Assembly (NCBI GenBank): GCA_963580285.1 | Contig: OY757012.1 | Span: 167,202,652 to 167,266,651 of the forward strand | From: Lucinisca nassula | Taxonomy: Eukaryota > Mollusca > Bivalvia > Lucinida > Lucinidae | Reading direction: 5' to 3' | Length of the DNA: 64,000 nt | In this document: in pieces, positions 1 through 10,498 of the stretch | Position numbering within the stretch: position 1 is the first letter of the stretch | Layout: each line of letters starts with the position of its first letter | Made by a program: the position numbers and the translations under genes | The notes under the pieces: model-generated | The model's input: only the letters and a program-made list of their open reading frames with translations | The model's database searches: none | What the model was told of the DNA's origin: nothing

Positions 1-274
1 TTTTATAGAACATATTTAACTTCACTACAGCTGGTGTGTGGGAATGTGTGGCGGCGGTAAAACGTCTCCCTGCCCTACATCATAGTGTAGATTATATTTT
101 CTTGTCCTTTGGGATCATTGATTTCATTGGTGAATTTTGAAAATATCTGAGGGTCACTGATGAGGCCTAATTGGCCGAAACTAGCTAGTCTGGCCCAGAA
201 AACATGTACACTTCATATTTTTCAGTTCGGTGGTGTATTCCTTGCTTCCAAAGGACAACCCTTTTATAGAACAT
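1..274 (+). mobile_element. Retrozyme-like insertion carrying a hammerhead ribozyme
   Basis: A 248 bp segment (14-261) is bounded by two exact copies of TTTTATAGAACAT (1-13 and 262-274), which I read as a 13 bp target-site duplication made in a tandem-repeat element that continues at 275. The segment contains a complete hammerhead motif at 151-196. Its left part (about 20-110: CTGGTG..GTGTGGCGGC..GTAAAACGTCTCCC) matches the unit at 32740-32830, which is joined to two more hammerheads. No open reading frame is present, so movement would depend on proteins supplied in trans. The window begins exactly at the left repeat, so its true length could be greater. Confidence 0.6.
151..196 (+). ncRNA. 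Hammerhead ribozyme motif (GUC cleavage triplet)
   Basis: All parts of a hammerhead core are present in order. Stem I 5' strand GGGTCA (151-156) is followed by CTGATGA (157-163), stem II GGCC/GGCC (164-167 and 173-176, loop TAATT), GAA (177-179), a short stem III ACTAGCTAGT (180-189), cleavage base C190, and stem I 3' strand TGGCCC (191-196), which pairs with 151-156 with one G-U. The triplet GTC is the classical cleavage site, with the break predicted after 190. The very short stem III is typical of ribozymes in animal retrozymes and Penelope-like elements. Whether stem I loops make tertiary contacts cannot be judged by eye. Confidence 0.8.
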
Positions 275-914
275 CATTAATGGTATTTGGTACAAACTTG
301 AATCTAGCGATGGCAACTTAAATGCAAGCATCCGCATTTGACCTTGACCTAAATTTCATGGTTCACTGACTTTGTAAAATATTTTGACCACCCTAGCGTT
401 CGCCCTAATGGACAAGTTTATTTCTCAATTACTATAAGAGCTTCATTAATGATTCTTGGTACAAACTTGCATCTCGGGATGGCAACTTAAATGCAAGAAT
501 CCATATTTGACCTTGATCTACATTTCATGGTTCACTGACTTTGTAAAATATTGCGACCAACCTAGCGTTCACCCAAAATGGCCAAGTTAATTTCTCAACA
601 ACTATAAGATGCTTGGTACAAACTTGTATCTGGAGATGGAAACTTAAATGCAAGCATCCATATTTGACCTTGACCAACATTTTATGGTTCACTGACTTTG
701 TAAAATATTGCAACCACCCTAGCGTTCACCCTAATGATTAAGTTCATTTCTCAAGAATTACTACAGCTTAATGAATTATACTTAGTACAAGCTTGCATTT
801 AAGATAGCAACTTTTATGCAAGCATATATGTTTGACGGGCCTTGGCCTAGATGTCATGGTTCTCTGACTTTGCGCCCCCATAGGCGCGACATAGCCTCCG
901 GCGGAATTATTGTT
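275..914 (+). mobile_element. Helitron-like non-autonomous element, 3' portion
   Basis: About three and a half units of 160-170 bp (each with GGTACAAACTTG, TTTGACCTTGACC and CACCCTAGCGTTCACCC) are followed by a 3' end with GGCGCGACATAGCCTCCGGC and ATTGTT. The same core and end recur at 47310-47672 and the same end at 57135-57176. The 5' end, expected to begin GTCGCNCCTGCT and carry a GTCCG microsatellite, lies outside the window. Overlapping short reading frames here are not genes. Confidence 0.65.
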
Positions 915-2005
915 ATGCCCCGCCACCAGAAAGTAACGGGGTATTATGTTATACCCTCCGAAATTTTTAGTGTCCGTCCGTCTGTCTGTCCGCACCAACG
1001 AAACGACATTTAGGGGGCAAAAAATTTGGACAGTTTGACACTTTAGTATATATTCGTGAGTCCAAATGGACTTTATTCCATTATTTTGGTACTTAAGTGG
1101 CAAAAATTGTCTCTTAGGTGGCTTGCCGCTTAAGAGGATTTGCCGCTTAAGTAGTCAATATGCCGACGCCTAGCCACTTAAGTATCCATTCGTGAGAACG
1201 TCCGTCCGTCCGTCCCCCACACCATTCTTGTGTGCGCAACTCCTCCTACATTTTTTGGCCAATCCTTTTGAAACTTTACAGGTACTTTTAGGATGGTCTG
1301 GAGACATGCATATTGTTTTTTTTTCAGAATCCTTGAATTATTATTTAGCATTTTTAACTTAGACGTTTTTCGCGCCCTAATACAACAGAAACATAGGGAG
1401 TATCCATCCACATTGTGTGTGCAACTCCTCCTACAGTTTTAGTCCAATCCTTTAGAAACTTTATAAGTGATTTGAAGATGGTCTGAAGGTATGCATATTG
1501 TTGTTTTTTTTCAGAAGCCTGAGTTTATTTTTATCATTTTTTTGCATTTTCAACTTGGTCTTTTTTGACCCCTAATACTATAGAAATGTATAGGGAGTAT
1601 GTACCTTGTGTGCGCAATTCCTCCTACAGTTTTTGGCGAATCCTTTTGGAACTCTACACATGCTTTAAGCATGTTCTGAAGATATGCATATTTTTTCAGA
1701 GTCCTGAAATTATTTTTATCACATTTTTGCACTTTTAACTTAGACTTTTTTCGAGCCCTAATACTACAGAAATGTATACAGGTGTGTGCGCAACTCCTCC
1801 TTCAGTTTTAGGCCAGTACTTTTGAAACTTTTCAAGCCTTTGTATGATGGTCTGAAGATATGCATATTGTTATTTCCAGAAACATGAAATTCTTTTTTAT
1901 CACCTTTTTTGCATTTTTAACTTCGACTTTTTTCATGCCCAAATACTACAGAAATGTATACTTGTTTTTGATATAAGTGCAGTGGCGGGGCATGGTGCAT
2001 GGCTT
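915..2005 (+). mobile_element. GTCCG tandem-core element with about 190 bp units
   Basis: It starts abruptly after the ATTGTT end of the preceding element with ATGCCCCGCC..GGGG, a 5' hairpin, followed by a GTCCGTCCGTCTGTC stretch (about 971-991) and a second one at 1198-1215. Four units of about 190 bp follow (from about 1229, 1418, 1609 and 1783), sharing GTGCGCAACTCCTCCTAC, AGATATGCATATTG and CCCTAATACTACAGAAATG. A degenerate end with GGCGGGGCATGG is seen near 1985-2000. A stretch at 1093-1175 repeats CCGCTTAAG/CACTTAAG. No coding gene is visible. Confidence 0.5.
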
Positions 2006-2029
2006 GCAGTTTTATTACATGTATATGAC

Positions 2030-2577
2030 ATGGCATGATTGTTATATCGTCCGCTGTTATAGCACCGCTGTTCATGAAGATTGTAACAGCTTCGTTTGAA
2101 CATGGAGAGTGTTACAATTGGTCTGTACATGAAAATTATTATACCATATAGCGTAAATGAAGATTGTTAAAGCATCACGTGTTCATGACAACTTTATCGA
2201 CCTTCTTTTAAATGAAGATTGTTACAGAGTCGCTTGTAAATGATGATTGTTACAGCATTCATTTGTACCTGCATTTTTTTACAGTGTAGTTTGTACATGA
2301 GGATTATTACAGTGTTGCTTGTGCATTAAGATTCTCAGGACATGATTTGTACATGAAGAGTGTTACCCTGTGGCTTGTACATAAAGATTGTTACATTGTT
2401 GCAGGTTCATTAAGATTATTAAAGCATGGTGGTACAAGGAGTTTTTTTACAACAACTCCTGTCCATGAAGTTTGTTATAGCTCTGTACATAAATATCAAT
2501 GCAGCTTTGTTTGCCAATGGTCTATGTTACAATATTTCTTTTACATGAAGATTATAAGTGTCTCGTGTACATGAAGA
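2030..2577 (+). repeat. About 28 bp satellite array (CTTGTACATGAAGATTGTTACAG), left part
   Basis: Imperfect tandem copies of a unit like TTGTACATGAAGATTGTTAC plus AGCATCGC follow one another. The array stops at 2577 where a large nested element begins and resumes at 6829 in the same orientation, so the element split a pre-existing array. Confidence 0.7.
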
Positions 2578-3655
2578 TTTTTATGCCCCGGAATCAAAGT
2601 TTCATATAGGTTATGGTCTGTCTGTCTGTTCATCCATCTGTTTGTCTGTCCGCAAAAAAAACACTTAACATAGGGCCTAACTTTTGAATGGTAACTGATA
2701 GGGCTTTCATTTTTCACATGCGCATTCCTTGTTACAAGACCTTTCCAATGGTACCATAATTTTTGACCTCGTGACCTTGAAATTTGACCTTCTTTTTAAA
2801 AACTTGAACATTGGCCGTAATTTTCATTGGTAAGCGATTAGGGCGTTCATAGTTCACATTTGCATTCTATTTCTATGTCACAAGATCTTTCCTCTGTACC
2901 ATAATTTTTGACCTTATGACCTTGACATTTGACCTACTAAAAAAAAAACTTTAACATTTGCCATAAGCTTGTATTGGTTATTGACAGTACTTCCATATTT
3001 CACATGTGTATTCCTTCCAGTGGTACCATAATTATTGACCTCATGACCTTGACCGTTGGCCTCTGTTTCAAAAAACTTATCATTGCCCATTACTTATGTC
3101 TCCCCCGAAAAAAATTTTTTCGGAGAGACATATTGTTTTTTCCCCCGGGCGTCTGTCTGTCCGTCTGTCTGTCTGTCCGTCTGTCACACATTCGTGTCCG
3201 CTCTGTAACTTGAAAACCGTGAGAGCTATCTTCACGAAACTTCGTATAAATATTAATCAGCATTAGACGACGTGCAGTGCGCAAGAACCATAACTCTCGC
3301 ATTTATACTTTTTGAATTATCTCCCTTGGAAGTTTGTTGGTATGTATATATGTATGGGCAAATCGTGTCCGGTCAATAACTTTCTTATTTTTTGATGGAT
3401 TTTAAAATTACTCGGCAGAAATATTAACAACCATAAGACGATGTGTGGGGCGCATGAGGCAGGTCGGTACCTCAAAGGTCAAGGTCATACTTAGAGGTCA
3501 AAGGTAAAAAAATGGACCTTTTTTCGTATTTGGTCAATAACTTTCTAATTTTGAGATGGATTTTAAAATTACTTGGCATAATTATTAACAATCATGAGAC
3601 GATGTGTGGTGCACATGAGGCAGGTCGGTACCTCAAAGGTCAAGGTCATACTTAG

Positions 3656-3668
3656 AGGTCAAAGGTCA
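3656..3668 (+). promoter_or_regulatory. Perfect DR1 nuclear-receptor half-site pair inside a transposon core
   Basis: AGGTCA-A-AGGTCA is an exact direct repeat with one-base spacing, the consensus for RXR heterodimers and HNF4-type receptors. The surrounding core units carry many TCAAGGTCA sites (the ERR/SF-1 type extended half-site). Sequence match only: nothing here shows that it is bound. Confidence 0.3.
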
Positions 3669-4189
3669 AAAAGTGGGCCTTTTTTCGTATTTGGTCAATA
3701 ACTTTATTATTTTGAGATGGATTTTGAAATCACATGGCAGAAATGTGAACCAATATAAGGCGATGTGTTGCGCGCATGACCCAGGTTGGTACCTCAAAGG
3801 TCAAGGTCATACTTAGAGGTCAAAGGTAAAAAAAGGGGCCTTTTTCGGGTTTTGTCAATAACTTGCCTATTTTTAAATAGAATTTGAAGTTACTTGGCAA
3901 ACATGTTAACTATCATGGGACGATGTGTTGCATGCATGATTCAGTTTGGTACCTAAAATGTCAAGGTCATACATAGAGGTCAAAGGTAAAAAAGGGGCCT
4001 TTTTTCGTGTTTGGTCAATAACTTTCTTATTTTTAGGTGGATTTTGAAATTGCTAGGCAGAAATGTTAACCACCATGAGATGATGTGTTGCACGCATGAC
4101 CCAGTTTAATACCTGAAAGGTCAAGGTCATACATAGAGGTTAAAGGTAAAAAGGGCCTTTTTTTGTGTTCTGTCAATAACTTTCTTATT

Positions 4190-5794
4190 ATGCCCCCAAC
4201 TTTGAAAAAGTTGGAGGGGCATATTGGTTCTGGTTCGTTCGTCCGTTCGTCCGTCCGTTACGCTTTTGATGCATAGCATAACTAAAGAACCGTGTATGCT
4301 AGGGTTTTGAAATTTCATATATGGATTCCTCATGGAAAATTAGCGGACACGTATTTTTTTCTCGTCCAGATTATGCCCCCTTCAAGAGTTATTGCCCTTT
4401 GAATTTTTTTTTAATAAAATCTTGTCAGCAAGATATCTCAAAAACTATTGGAGCTAGAGCCTTGAAAGTTGGTGAATATATTGATGGTGATGAGTAGATG
4501 AACTGATTAACTTTTGACAAAATTCCGAAAAATATTTTGTGAGCTATGGCCCTTTGTCATTTTGGTAATTTGTGCCCATTGTAATGTATGCTAAAAGTGA
4601 TGCATAGCATAACTTTAGACCGTGTATGCTAGGGTTTTGAAATTTCATCTATGGATTCCTCATGGAAAATTAGCTGACACGTATTTTTTTTTTCTCGTCC
4701 GGAATATGCCCCTTTCAAGAGTTATTGCCCTTTGAAATTTTTTTAATAAAATCTTGTCAGCAAGATATCTCAAAAACTATTGGAGCTAGAGCCTTGAAAG
4801 TTGTTGAATAGATTGTTGGTGATGAGTAGATGAACTGATTAACTTATGACAAAATTCCAAAAAATACTTTGTGAGTTATGGCCCTTTGTCATTTTGGTAA
4901 TTTGTGCCCATTGTAATGTATGCTAAAAGTGATGTATAGCACAACTTTAGAACCGTGTATGCTATCGTTTTCAAATTTCATATATGCATTTCTGATGGAA
5001 AATAAGCTGACGCATATTTTTTTTCTAGTCAGGATTATCCCCTTTCAAGAGTTATTGCCCTTTGAAATTTTTTTAATAAAATCTTGTCAGCAAGATATCT
5101 CAAAAACTAATGGAGCTAGAGGCTTTAAAGTTGGTATATATATTGGTGGTGATGTGTAGATGAACTGATTAACTTTTGACAAAATTCCGAAAAATACTTT
5201 GTGAGTCATGGCCCTTTGTCATTTTGGTAATTTGTGCCCATTGTAATGTATGCTAAAAGTGATGCATAGCATAACTTTAGAAACGTGTATGCTAGGGTTT
5301 TGAAATTTCATATATGGATTCCTCATGAAAAATTAGCTGACGCATATTTTTTTTCTCGTCCGGATTATGCCCCTTTCAAGAGTTATTGCCCTTTGAAATT
5401 TTTTTAATAAAATCTTGTCAGCAAAATATCTCAAACACTATTGGAGCTAGAGCCTTGAAAGTTGTTGAGTATATTGGTGGTGATGAGTATATAAACTGAT
5501 TAACTTTTGACAAAATTCCGAAAAATACTTTGCGAGTTATGGCCCTTTGTCATTTTGGTAATTTGTGCCCATTGTAATGAATGCTAAAAGTGATGCATAG
5601 CATAACTTTAGAACTGTGTATGCTATGGTTTTGAAATTTCATATATGCATTCCTAATGGAAAATAAGCTGACGCGTATTTTTTTCTCATCCGGATTATGC
5701 CCGTTTCAAGAGTTATTGCCCTTTGAATTTTTTTAATAAAATCTTGTCAGCAAGATATCTCAAAAACTATTGGAGTTAGAGGCTTGAAAGTTGG
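4190..5794 (+). mobile_element. Third-level nested element with about 335 bp units, 3' end missing
   Basis: It begins in a T-rich site with ATGCCCCCAACTTTG..AAAGTTGGAGGGGCAT, a hairpin, then GTTCGTCCGTTCGTCC. About four and a half near-identical units of roughly 335 bp follow, each with GATGCATAGCATAAC, CCCCTTTCAAGAGTTATTGC and CAGCAAGATATCTCAAAAAC. The last unit breaks off at about 5794, where the host element's sequence resumes, without a recognisable 3' terminus. A deletion across the 3' junction is the simplest explanation. Confidence 0.6.
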
Positions 5795-6610
5795 ACCATG
5801 AGTCATGTGCAAGACCAAGGTCCATACCTCCAATGTCAAGGTCATACCTAGAGGTCAAAGGTAAAAAAAAGGACAGTCAATAACTTCCTTATTCTTTGAT
5901 GGGATTATGAAATTACTTGGCAGAAATGTTAACCATCATGAGACGATGTGTTGTACCGCAAAGGTCAAGGCCATACTTAGAGGTCAAAGGTAAAAAAGTG
6001 CTTTTTTTTGTTTACGGCCAATAACTTTTTTATTTTTCTATGAACATTTTTAAAGTTACTATGCAGAAATATTCATCTTCATTAGATGATGTGTTGCACA
6101 CAAGACCCAGCTCAATACCTCCAATGTCAAGGTTATACTTAGCAGTCAAAAATGGGGGAGACATCTGTGTTTTTGTAGAAAAACAAATTCTAGTTCTGAT
6201 TGGTTAGTGATATGGCTTTCATATTTCACATTTGCATTCCTTGTCACAAGACCTTTCCATTAGCATCATAATTTCTGACCTTGTGACCTTACCTTGACAT
6301 GTACCTACATTTTAAAAACTTTATTATTGGCCATAACTTTTGGTTGGTAAGTGATATGGCTTTCATATTTCACATACGCATTTCTTGTCACAAGTCCTTT
6401 CCGGGGATACCATAATTTGTAACCTTGACATTTTACCTACATTTTAAATACTCTACCATTGGCAATAACTTTCGATTGGTAAGTGATAGGGCTTTCATAT
6501 TTTAAGTATCCATTTCTTGTGACAAGACCATTCCACTGGTACGATAATTTTTGACCTTGTTAGCTTGACCTACTTTTTAAAAACATGCACATCAGCCATA
6601 CCGTTTGATT

Positions 6611-6748
6611 GGCGGACCTCGGTAGCTCAGTCAGATGCGTGTCTGACTGGTGATCAGGAGGATGCGGGTTCGATACCTGCCGGGGTCGGCAAATGACCTA
6701 AAATAGTGTTGACTGGGCCGTTAAAATCCAATACAAACAAACAAATAA
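6611..6748 (+). mobile_element. tRNA-derived SINE with 9 bp target duplication
   Basis: A tRNA-like head has an A box (GGTAGCTCAGTCAG) and a B box (GGTTCGATACC, about 6667-6677). A short tail follows: GTGTTGACTGGGCCGTTAAA and CAAACAAACAAA. CGTTTGATT occurs immediately on both sides (6602-6610 and 6749-6757), a target-site duplication. It lies within a core unit of the outer Helitron-like element, so it is younger than that element. The 3' half does not fold as an intact tRNA with a matched acceptor stem. Confidence 0.8.
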
Positions 6749-6828
6749 CGTTTGATTTGCTTAAGTGATTAACAAGCAGTGTCCGGGGGCATCAGTGTTT
6801 CACAAATATATCTTGTTCAGCTTTGTAA

Positions 6829-7660
6829 TTGAAGATTGTTACTGTGTCGCTTGTACATGATTGTTACAGTTTACCTTGTTTATGAAGACCGTTGCTGTGT
6901 GGTTTGTACTTGCAGATTATTACAGTGTTGCTTCTACATAAAGGTTGATAAAGCATGAATTACAAGGAGCTTATGAAAGCATTGTTTGTACATTGTGTTT
7001 GTTAAAGAATTGCTCGTACATAAATATGGTTACTGAGTCTCTTGTGTATGACGATTTTTCTAGCTTTGCTTGTAAATGATGATTGCTACAGCATCACCTG
7101 TACATGAAGCTTGTTACAGCATCACTTGAACATGAAGATTGTTACAGCACTATTTGCATAAGATTTGTGTAAAGGGCTTGTAACAGCAACTCCTGTAATG
7201 AAGATTGGTCCAGTTTTGCTTGTACATAAAGATTGTAATAGCATTGCTTGTACATGGAGAATATTACAGAATTGCTTTTACTTGAATATTGGTACATTGT
7301 CTCTTGTACATTGAGATTGGTTCAGCTTTGTAATTGATGATTGTTGCAGTGTCTCTTTTGCATGAAGGTTGTTTTAGCTTTGCTTGTAATTGAAGATTCT
7401 TACAGCATGGCTTGTACATGAAGATTGTTACAGCATCATTTGTACATGATTGTTACAGCACAGACAGCATCACTTGTACATGATTGTTACAGCATCACTT
7501 GTACATGAAGATTGTTCCAGCATGGCTTACACATGAAGATTGTTCTGGGTTCGGTGATCTTAAAAATAGCTATAAAATCATTTGTAAAAGGAGCTTGTTA
7601 CAGCATCTCCTGTGCATGAAGATTGTTCTAGTGTCGCTTGTACAGTCATGAATATTATAA
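6829..7660 (+). repeat. About 28 bp satellite array, right part
   Basis: This continues the array at 2030-2577. It has about 28 degenerate copies of a TGTACATGAAGATTGTTACA-type unit, some nearly identical around 7390-7540. No gene is visible. Confidence 0.7.
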
Positions 7661-8037
7661 CAGAACATTGAGTAAATCAAAACAAACAAGTAGGTAGCAG
7701 TCAAGTAAACAACTGGAGTTGCAACTGTTTTAAATGTATAAACAACATATGAATTTCTTGGTTCCTGATTTCCAGAAGATTCTTATTAGCTCGCCTGTAC
7801 GAAATACTTCGATATTTCCTTGTTTGGCAAAGTGGGGGCATGTGAGAAACTAAAATAAAGCAGTTTGTATTGTTTAAGTTTTGAATTGGTCTGAATATTG
7901 TAATTGCCTATTTTTAAAGGCAAGACATTACTAACATTTAAGTCTCCGAAACTTTGATATAAAATTATATATATAAAAGATTACATATGAAAGCCACACA
8001 GAATGCATTACATTGCAAGTGTTAAGTGTCTGCTTGC
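7661..8037. other. AT-rich single-copy-looking DNA
   Basis: No reading frame of interest, RNA gene or recognised repeat is seen here. It may be genuine intronic or upstream sequence of the + strand gene. Confidence 0.5.
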
Positions 8038-8041
8038 TTAA

Positions 8042-8210
8042 CCCTTCACTTGCTGAATATTCAGTTTAGCCACAACCATCTCTGACTTTGAACCAATCAG
8101 ATTACTTGATGTAATTTATTCCTACAAATTCATAAATTGAATGTCAAACAGTGTAGATCCTGATCAGATGGCTTCTTCAGTTGGATCTACACTGTTTTCA
8201 GAGATAAGGG
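8042..8210. mobile_element. TTAA-flanked MITE (piggyBac-like)
   Basis: TTAA occurs at 8038-8041 and 8211-8214. The element starts CCCTTCACTTG and ends GATAAGGG, giving CCCTT terminal inverted repeats. The centre has AAACAGTGTAGATCC..GGATCTACACTGTTT. A second copy at 26278-26447 is about 85-90% similar by eye. piggyBac transposases cut at TTAA and their ends begin CCC, hence the class assignment, which is inference. Confidence 0.65.
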
Positions 8211-8355
8211 TTAAAACAATACCTTAAAATAAAGATGCAGATAGGTAATCTGTTTATAAATTGCTCATAATATTTCATTGCCAGTACAAATAGAGATACA
8301 TGGCTTATTTTTAGTTCTGTTTCATCAGAGATCCACTTCTTGAAGGCTTAATCTT

Positions 8356-8382
8356 CCCCTCTCCCCCACCCCCACCCCCACC
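8356..8382 (-). other. G-quadruplex-capable tract (G-rich on - strand)
   Basis: Four C runs of four to five bases are separated by one to three bases on the + strand, the reverse complement of a G4 consensus. It is an intergenic or intronic simple-sequence tract. Confidence 0.4.
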
Positions 8383-8480
8383 AAGATAGAATCAAGTGGT
8401 CACCTAAGTACAAAAACTTTGTATACATTATCTTTTAGGATGCCCAACCTTTGCATGACCTTGACCAAATTTTGGAGTTT

Positions 8481-8665
8481 CATTACGAAAACATGCCTAT
8501 ACAAGTACATTGTTAATGCATCGTAGAGGCGGTTCTAACAAGTACCTACAAACTATATTTTAGAGCAGAAATAAGAAAAATAACCTTTACCCCTGTAAAC
8601 CCCAGTTTTACCATATAAAAGTGGGGTTCAAGGGGGGTCAAACTTATAAAGGCGTGTTCGTGATG
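8481..8665. mobile_element. Palindromic MITE family 1, internally deleted copy
   Basis: The ends are CATTACGAAAACATGCCTAT and GGCGTGTTCGTGATG, imperfect inverted repeats. Only the right half of the family's central palindrome (AGGCGGTTCTAAC) remains, followed by GCAGAAATAAGAAAAATAA and GTGGGGTTCAAGGGGGTCA. Confidence 0.7.
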
Positions 8666-9110
8666 GATACCACTTTTTGTATATTTCTTCTTGGAGTAAC
8701 TACAGTATTAGAATTGAACATGTCATTTACCATGTCTGCTACAGTGTTTCTATGCTATTAGTTATTTCATGTAATGGGTTGCATTTATTCAATTAAGGGA
8801 TCTCTTTTCGTGTTTACAGTGCATTAATATCATGAAAACGTATTTTATCTGAAAATCTATTTCCTAAACAGGACTTATTTTGTCGTTTGAGGATTATGTT
8901 ATGGTTGTCTAGCATGTCAAACTGTACTTGAGTGCGTAGAGAGGAAGATTTTGATCAAATGTGTTTTTATTGATTGATTTAGCTGCATTGGGCTTGATCA
9001 TGTGACAAGAGGGCTGTATTTGTTTGAGTGTTAGACACTAGTAAATTAAACGGTTTCAGACAAGACAGATTCTAATGTATTTGATCAATAAAACTGCAGT
9101 TTTGTTTAAG
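8666..9110. other. AT-rich DNA without recognised features
   Basis: I see no gene, structured RNA or repeat family here. Confidence 0.4.
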
Positions 9111-9283
9111 AAATAGATCAGCTCTAACTGTGATTTGTTGAGTAATAAATCAGTTTGTCGGTCAGGTCAGTTGTAAAGTAGACAAATCACGAGCGCGTAG
9201 CGCGCGTGATTTGTCTACTTACAACTGACAGAAAAACTGAGATTTATTACTGAACAAATCACAGACTAGAGCTGATCTATTTC
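9111..9283. mobile_element. Full-length foldback element, 173 bp
   Basis: The outer arms begin AATAGATCAGCTCTA and end TAGAGCTGATCTAT. The inner arms (GTAGACAAATCACG / CGTGATTTGTCTAC) meet at a GC-rich GAGCGCGTAGCGCGC centre, so almost the whole element folds into one hairpin. A second, more diverged copy lies at 63317-63460. Confidence 0.7.
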
Positions 9284-10498
9284 GATTCTAACATGCTGAA
9301 AATCGGCAATAATGTTGTTGTTTCCTTCAAAATCTCACAACTTTACACCATTGTTAGAAGAAATCCCGCTAAAATTATCGACTGAAACACATGCATTTAT
9401 ATTCTTTTCTAACGTTTTCAATGTGAGAATATGACGTTATACCGTCTAAGGTCAAGGAAATCGACTAGTGATGTCATAAATTGGTACTTTTTATTGACTT
9501 CACTCGTCACGCTCTTCCTTGCCGTGATTTGTTACAGAATAAAACACAGTTAGTTTCCATTGACTATATAGGCGCGCTGTGTTAGAATACTAAGCACATA
9601 AGCTTTCGCTGTTGATGTCCAAGTGACTATCTCTAAATTTGTAGGAAATCCAGGTAACTGTAATTTATTGAAAATATCTATGCAATTCTTATCGCCGTGA
9701 GGTCAGAGTGTTTCGTAAGAGAGCTAACTATAGAATCTGGACTGGAATCATGTGTTTGGTTTGGCAAACACGGTAGACCCATATCAAACGGCACTGAAGA
9801 TTTTTGTCAGGTTTTCACCCATTTCTGATTAAGAGCTGCCCCACTATAAATAAAATAATTTTGAAATTGCTGTAAAACCAGTTAAGATTCACATCCACTT
9901 CCATACAGGCTCATGTTTAGGAAGCACCAGGAGCCATTAAGTTGTTCAAAACCAATGATGCAGTTAGTTGACATATTGTTAAAACTTTACTCATTTTATA
10001 TAGCAAATATTTTAATATTTTTGCAGGAAAAAAGTGAGCAGTTTTCTGAAATTGAAAAGCTGCTCAACTTTTTCGGCAAAAATAGGACTGTATAAAATAT
10101 TTTACTTACTAGAACAGTTAACATTTGGACCACTTACAAGGTCGTTACGCTGAAGATTCTTTGAACAACTAAGCCCAGAATGGCACACTGGCAGGCAGTA
10201 GAAGCCTGTATCAGATGGCGTTGTACTGAGGCAGTGGATCAGGGCCTTGGTTAACAAAAATATTATGCCATATTCTAAATTTTCGTAAACACAACTCAAC
10301 CTGTCAGCCCTATATTTCCAGATAGACACTACAATCGGCAAAGACTCGGGTCAGATCAGCCGACACATATCCGCACAGCCTGATCAGAGTCTTCGCTGGT
10401 AGCATGAACCTTCTGTAGCCTCTGGGCTAGCGTGAAAAAGAGATGAAGTAAAGCTCTCACAATATTAGTGGATCTGTAGTAATGCAAGTCTCTCCTTG
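9284..10498. other. Intronic or intergenic DNA with one short hairpin repeat
   Basis: It is mostly featureless. Near 10018-10082 there is a degenerate copy of the AAAAAGTGAGYAG..CTRCTCAC hairpin repeat also present at 26160-26222, 52255-52320 and 57695-57752. The 60-residue frame across 9913-10095 includes that repeat and has no good 3' splice partner, so I do not call it an exon. Confidence 0.4.

Larger units (their letters stand above)
3096..6195 (+). mobile_element. Nested Helitron-like element, ATGTCTCCCCC type (second level)
   Basis: The 5' hairpin ATGTCTCCCCCGAAAA..TTTTTTCGGAGAGACAT (3096-3130) is followed by a dense GTCTGTCTGTCC stretch. The 3' end GGGGGAGACATCTGTG..TTCTAGTT (about 6153-6195) contains the reverse complement of the 5' ATGTCTCCCCC, that is, subterminal inverted repeats. 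The core is 150-190 bp units with CTCAAAGGTCAAGGTCATAC and CAATAACTTTCTTATTTTT. It interrupts a unit of the outer element: the outer sequence stops at CCCATTACTT and resumes at CTGATTGGTTAGTG. A further element sits at 4190-5794. Confidence 0.7.
2578..6828 (+). mobile_element. Helitron-like element split by nested insertions (outer level)
   Basis: The 5' end ATGCCCCGGAATCAAAG with a GTCTGTCTGTC stretch follows a T run. The 3' end (GTCCGGGGGCATCAGTGTTT, then a short hairpin and CTTGTT) is at about 6781-6828. Core units of about 150 bp share GGGCTTTCATATTTCACA, CCTTGTCACAAGACCTTTCC and GGTACCATAATTTTTGACC. The core is interrupted by another element at 3096-6195 and by a SINE at 6611-6748. Relatives lie at 43690-44439. 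The flanking 28 bp satellite on both sides makes the borders unusually certain. Confidence 0.7.

Noticed and set aside
6611..6690. A tRNA gene
   Set aside because: It is a SINE head with a 9 bp duplication around the whole element; the tail is contiguous with the tRNA-like part.
9913..10095. Possible exon upstream of 11226
   Set aside because: It follows an acceptor-like CATACAG, but it has no usable donor in frame, the phase does not fit the exon at 11226, and part of it is a dispersed hairpin repeat.
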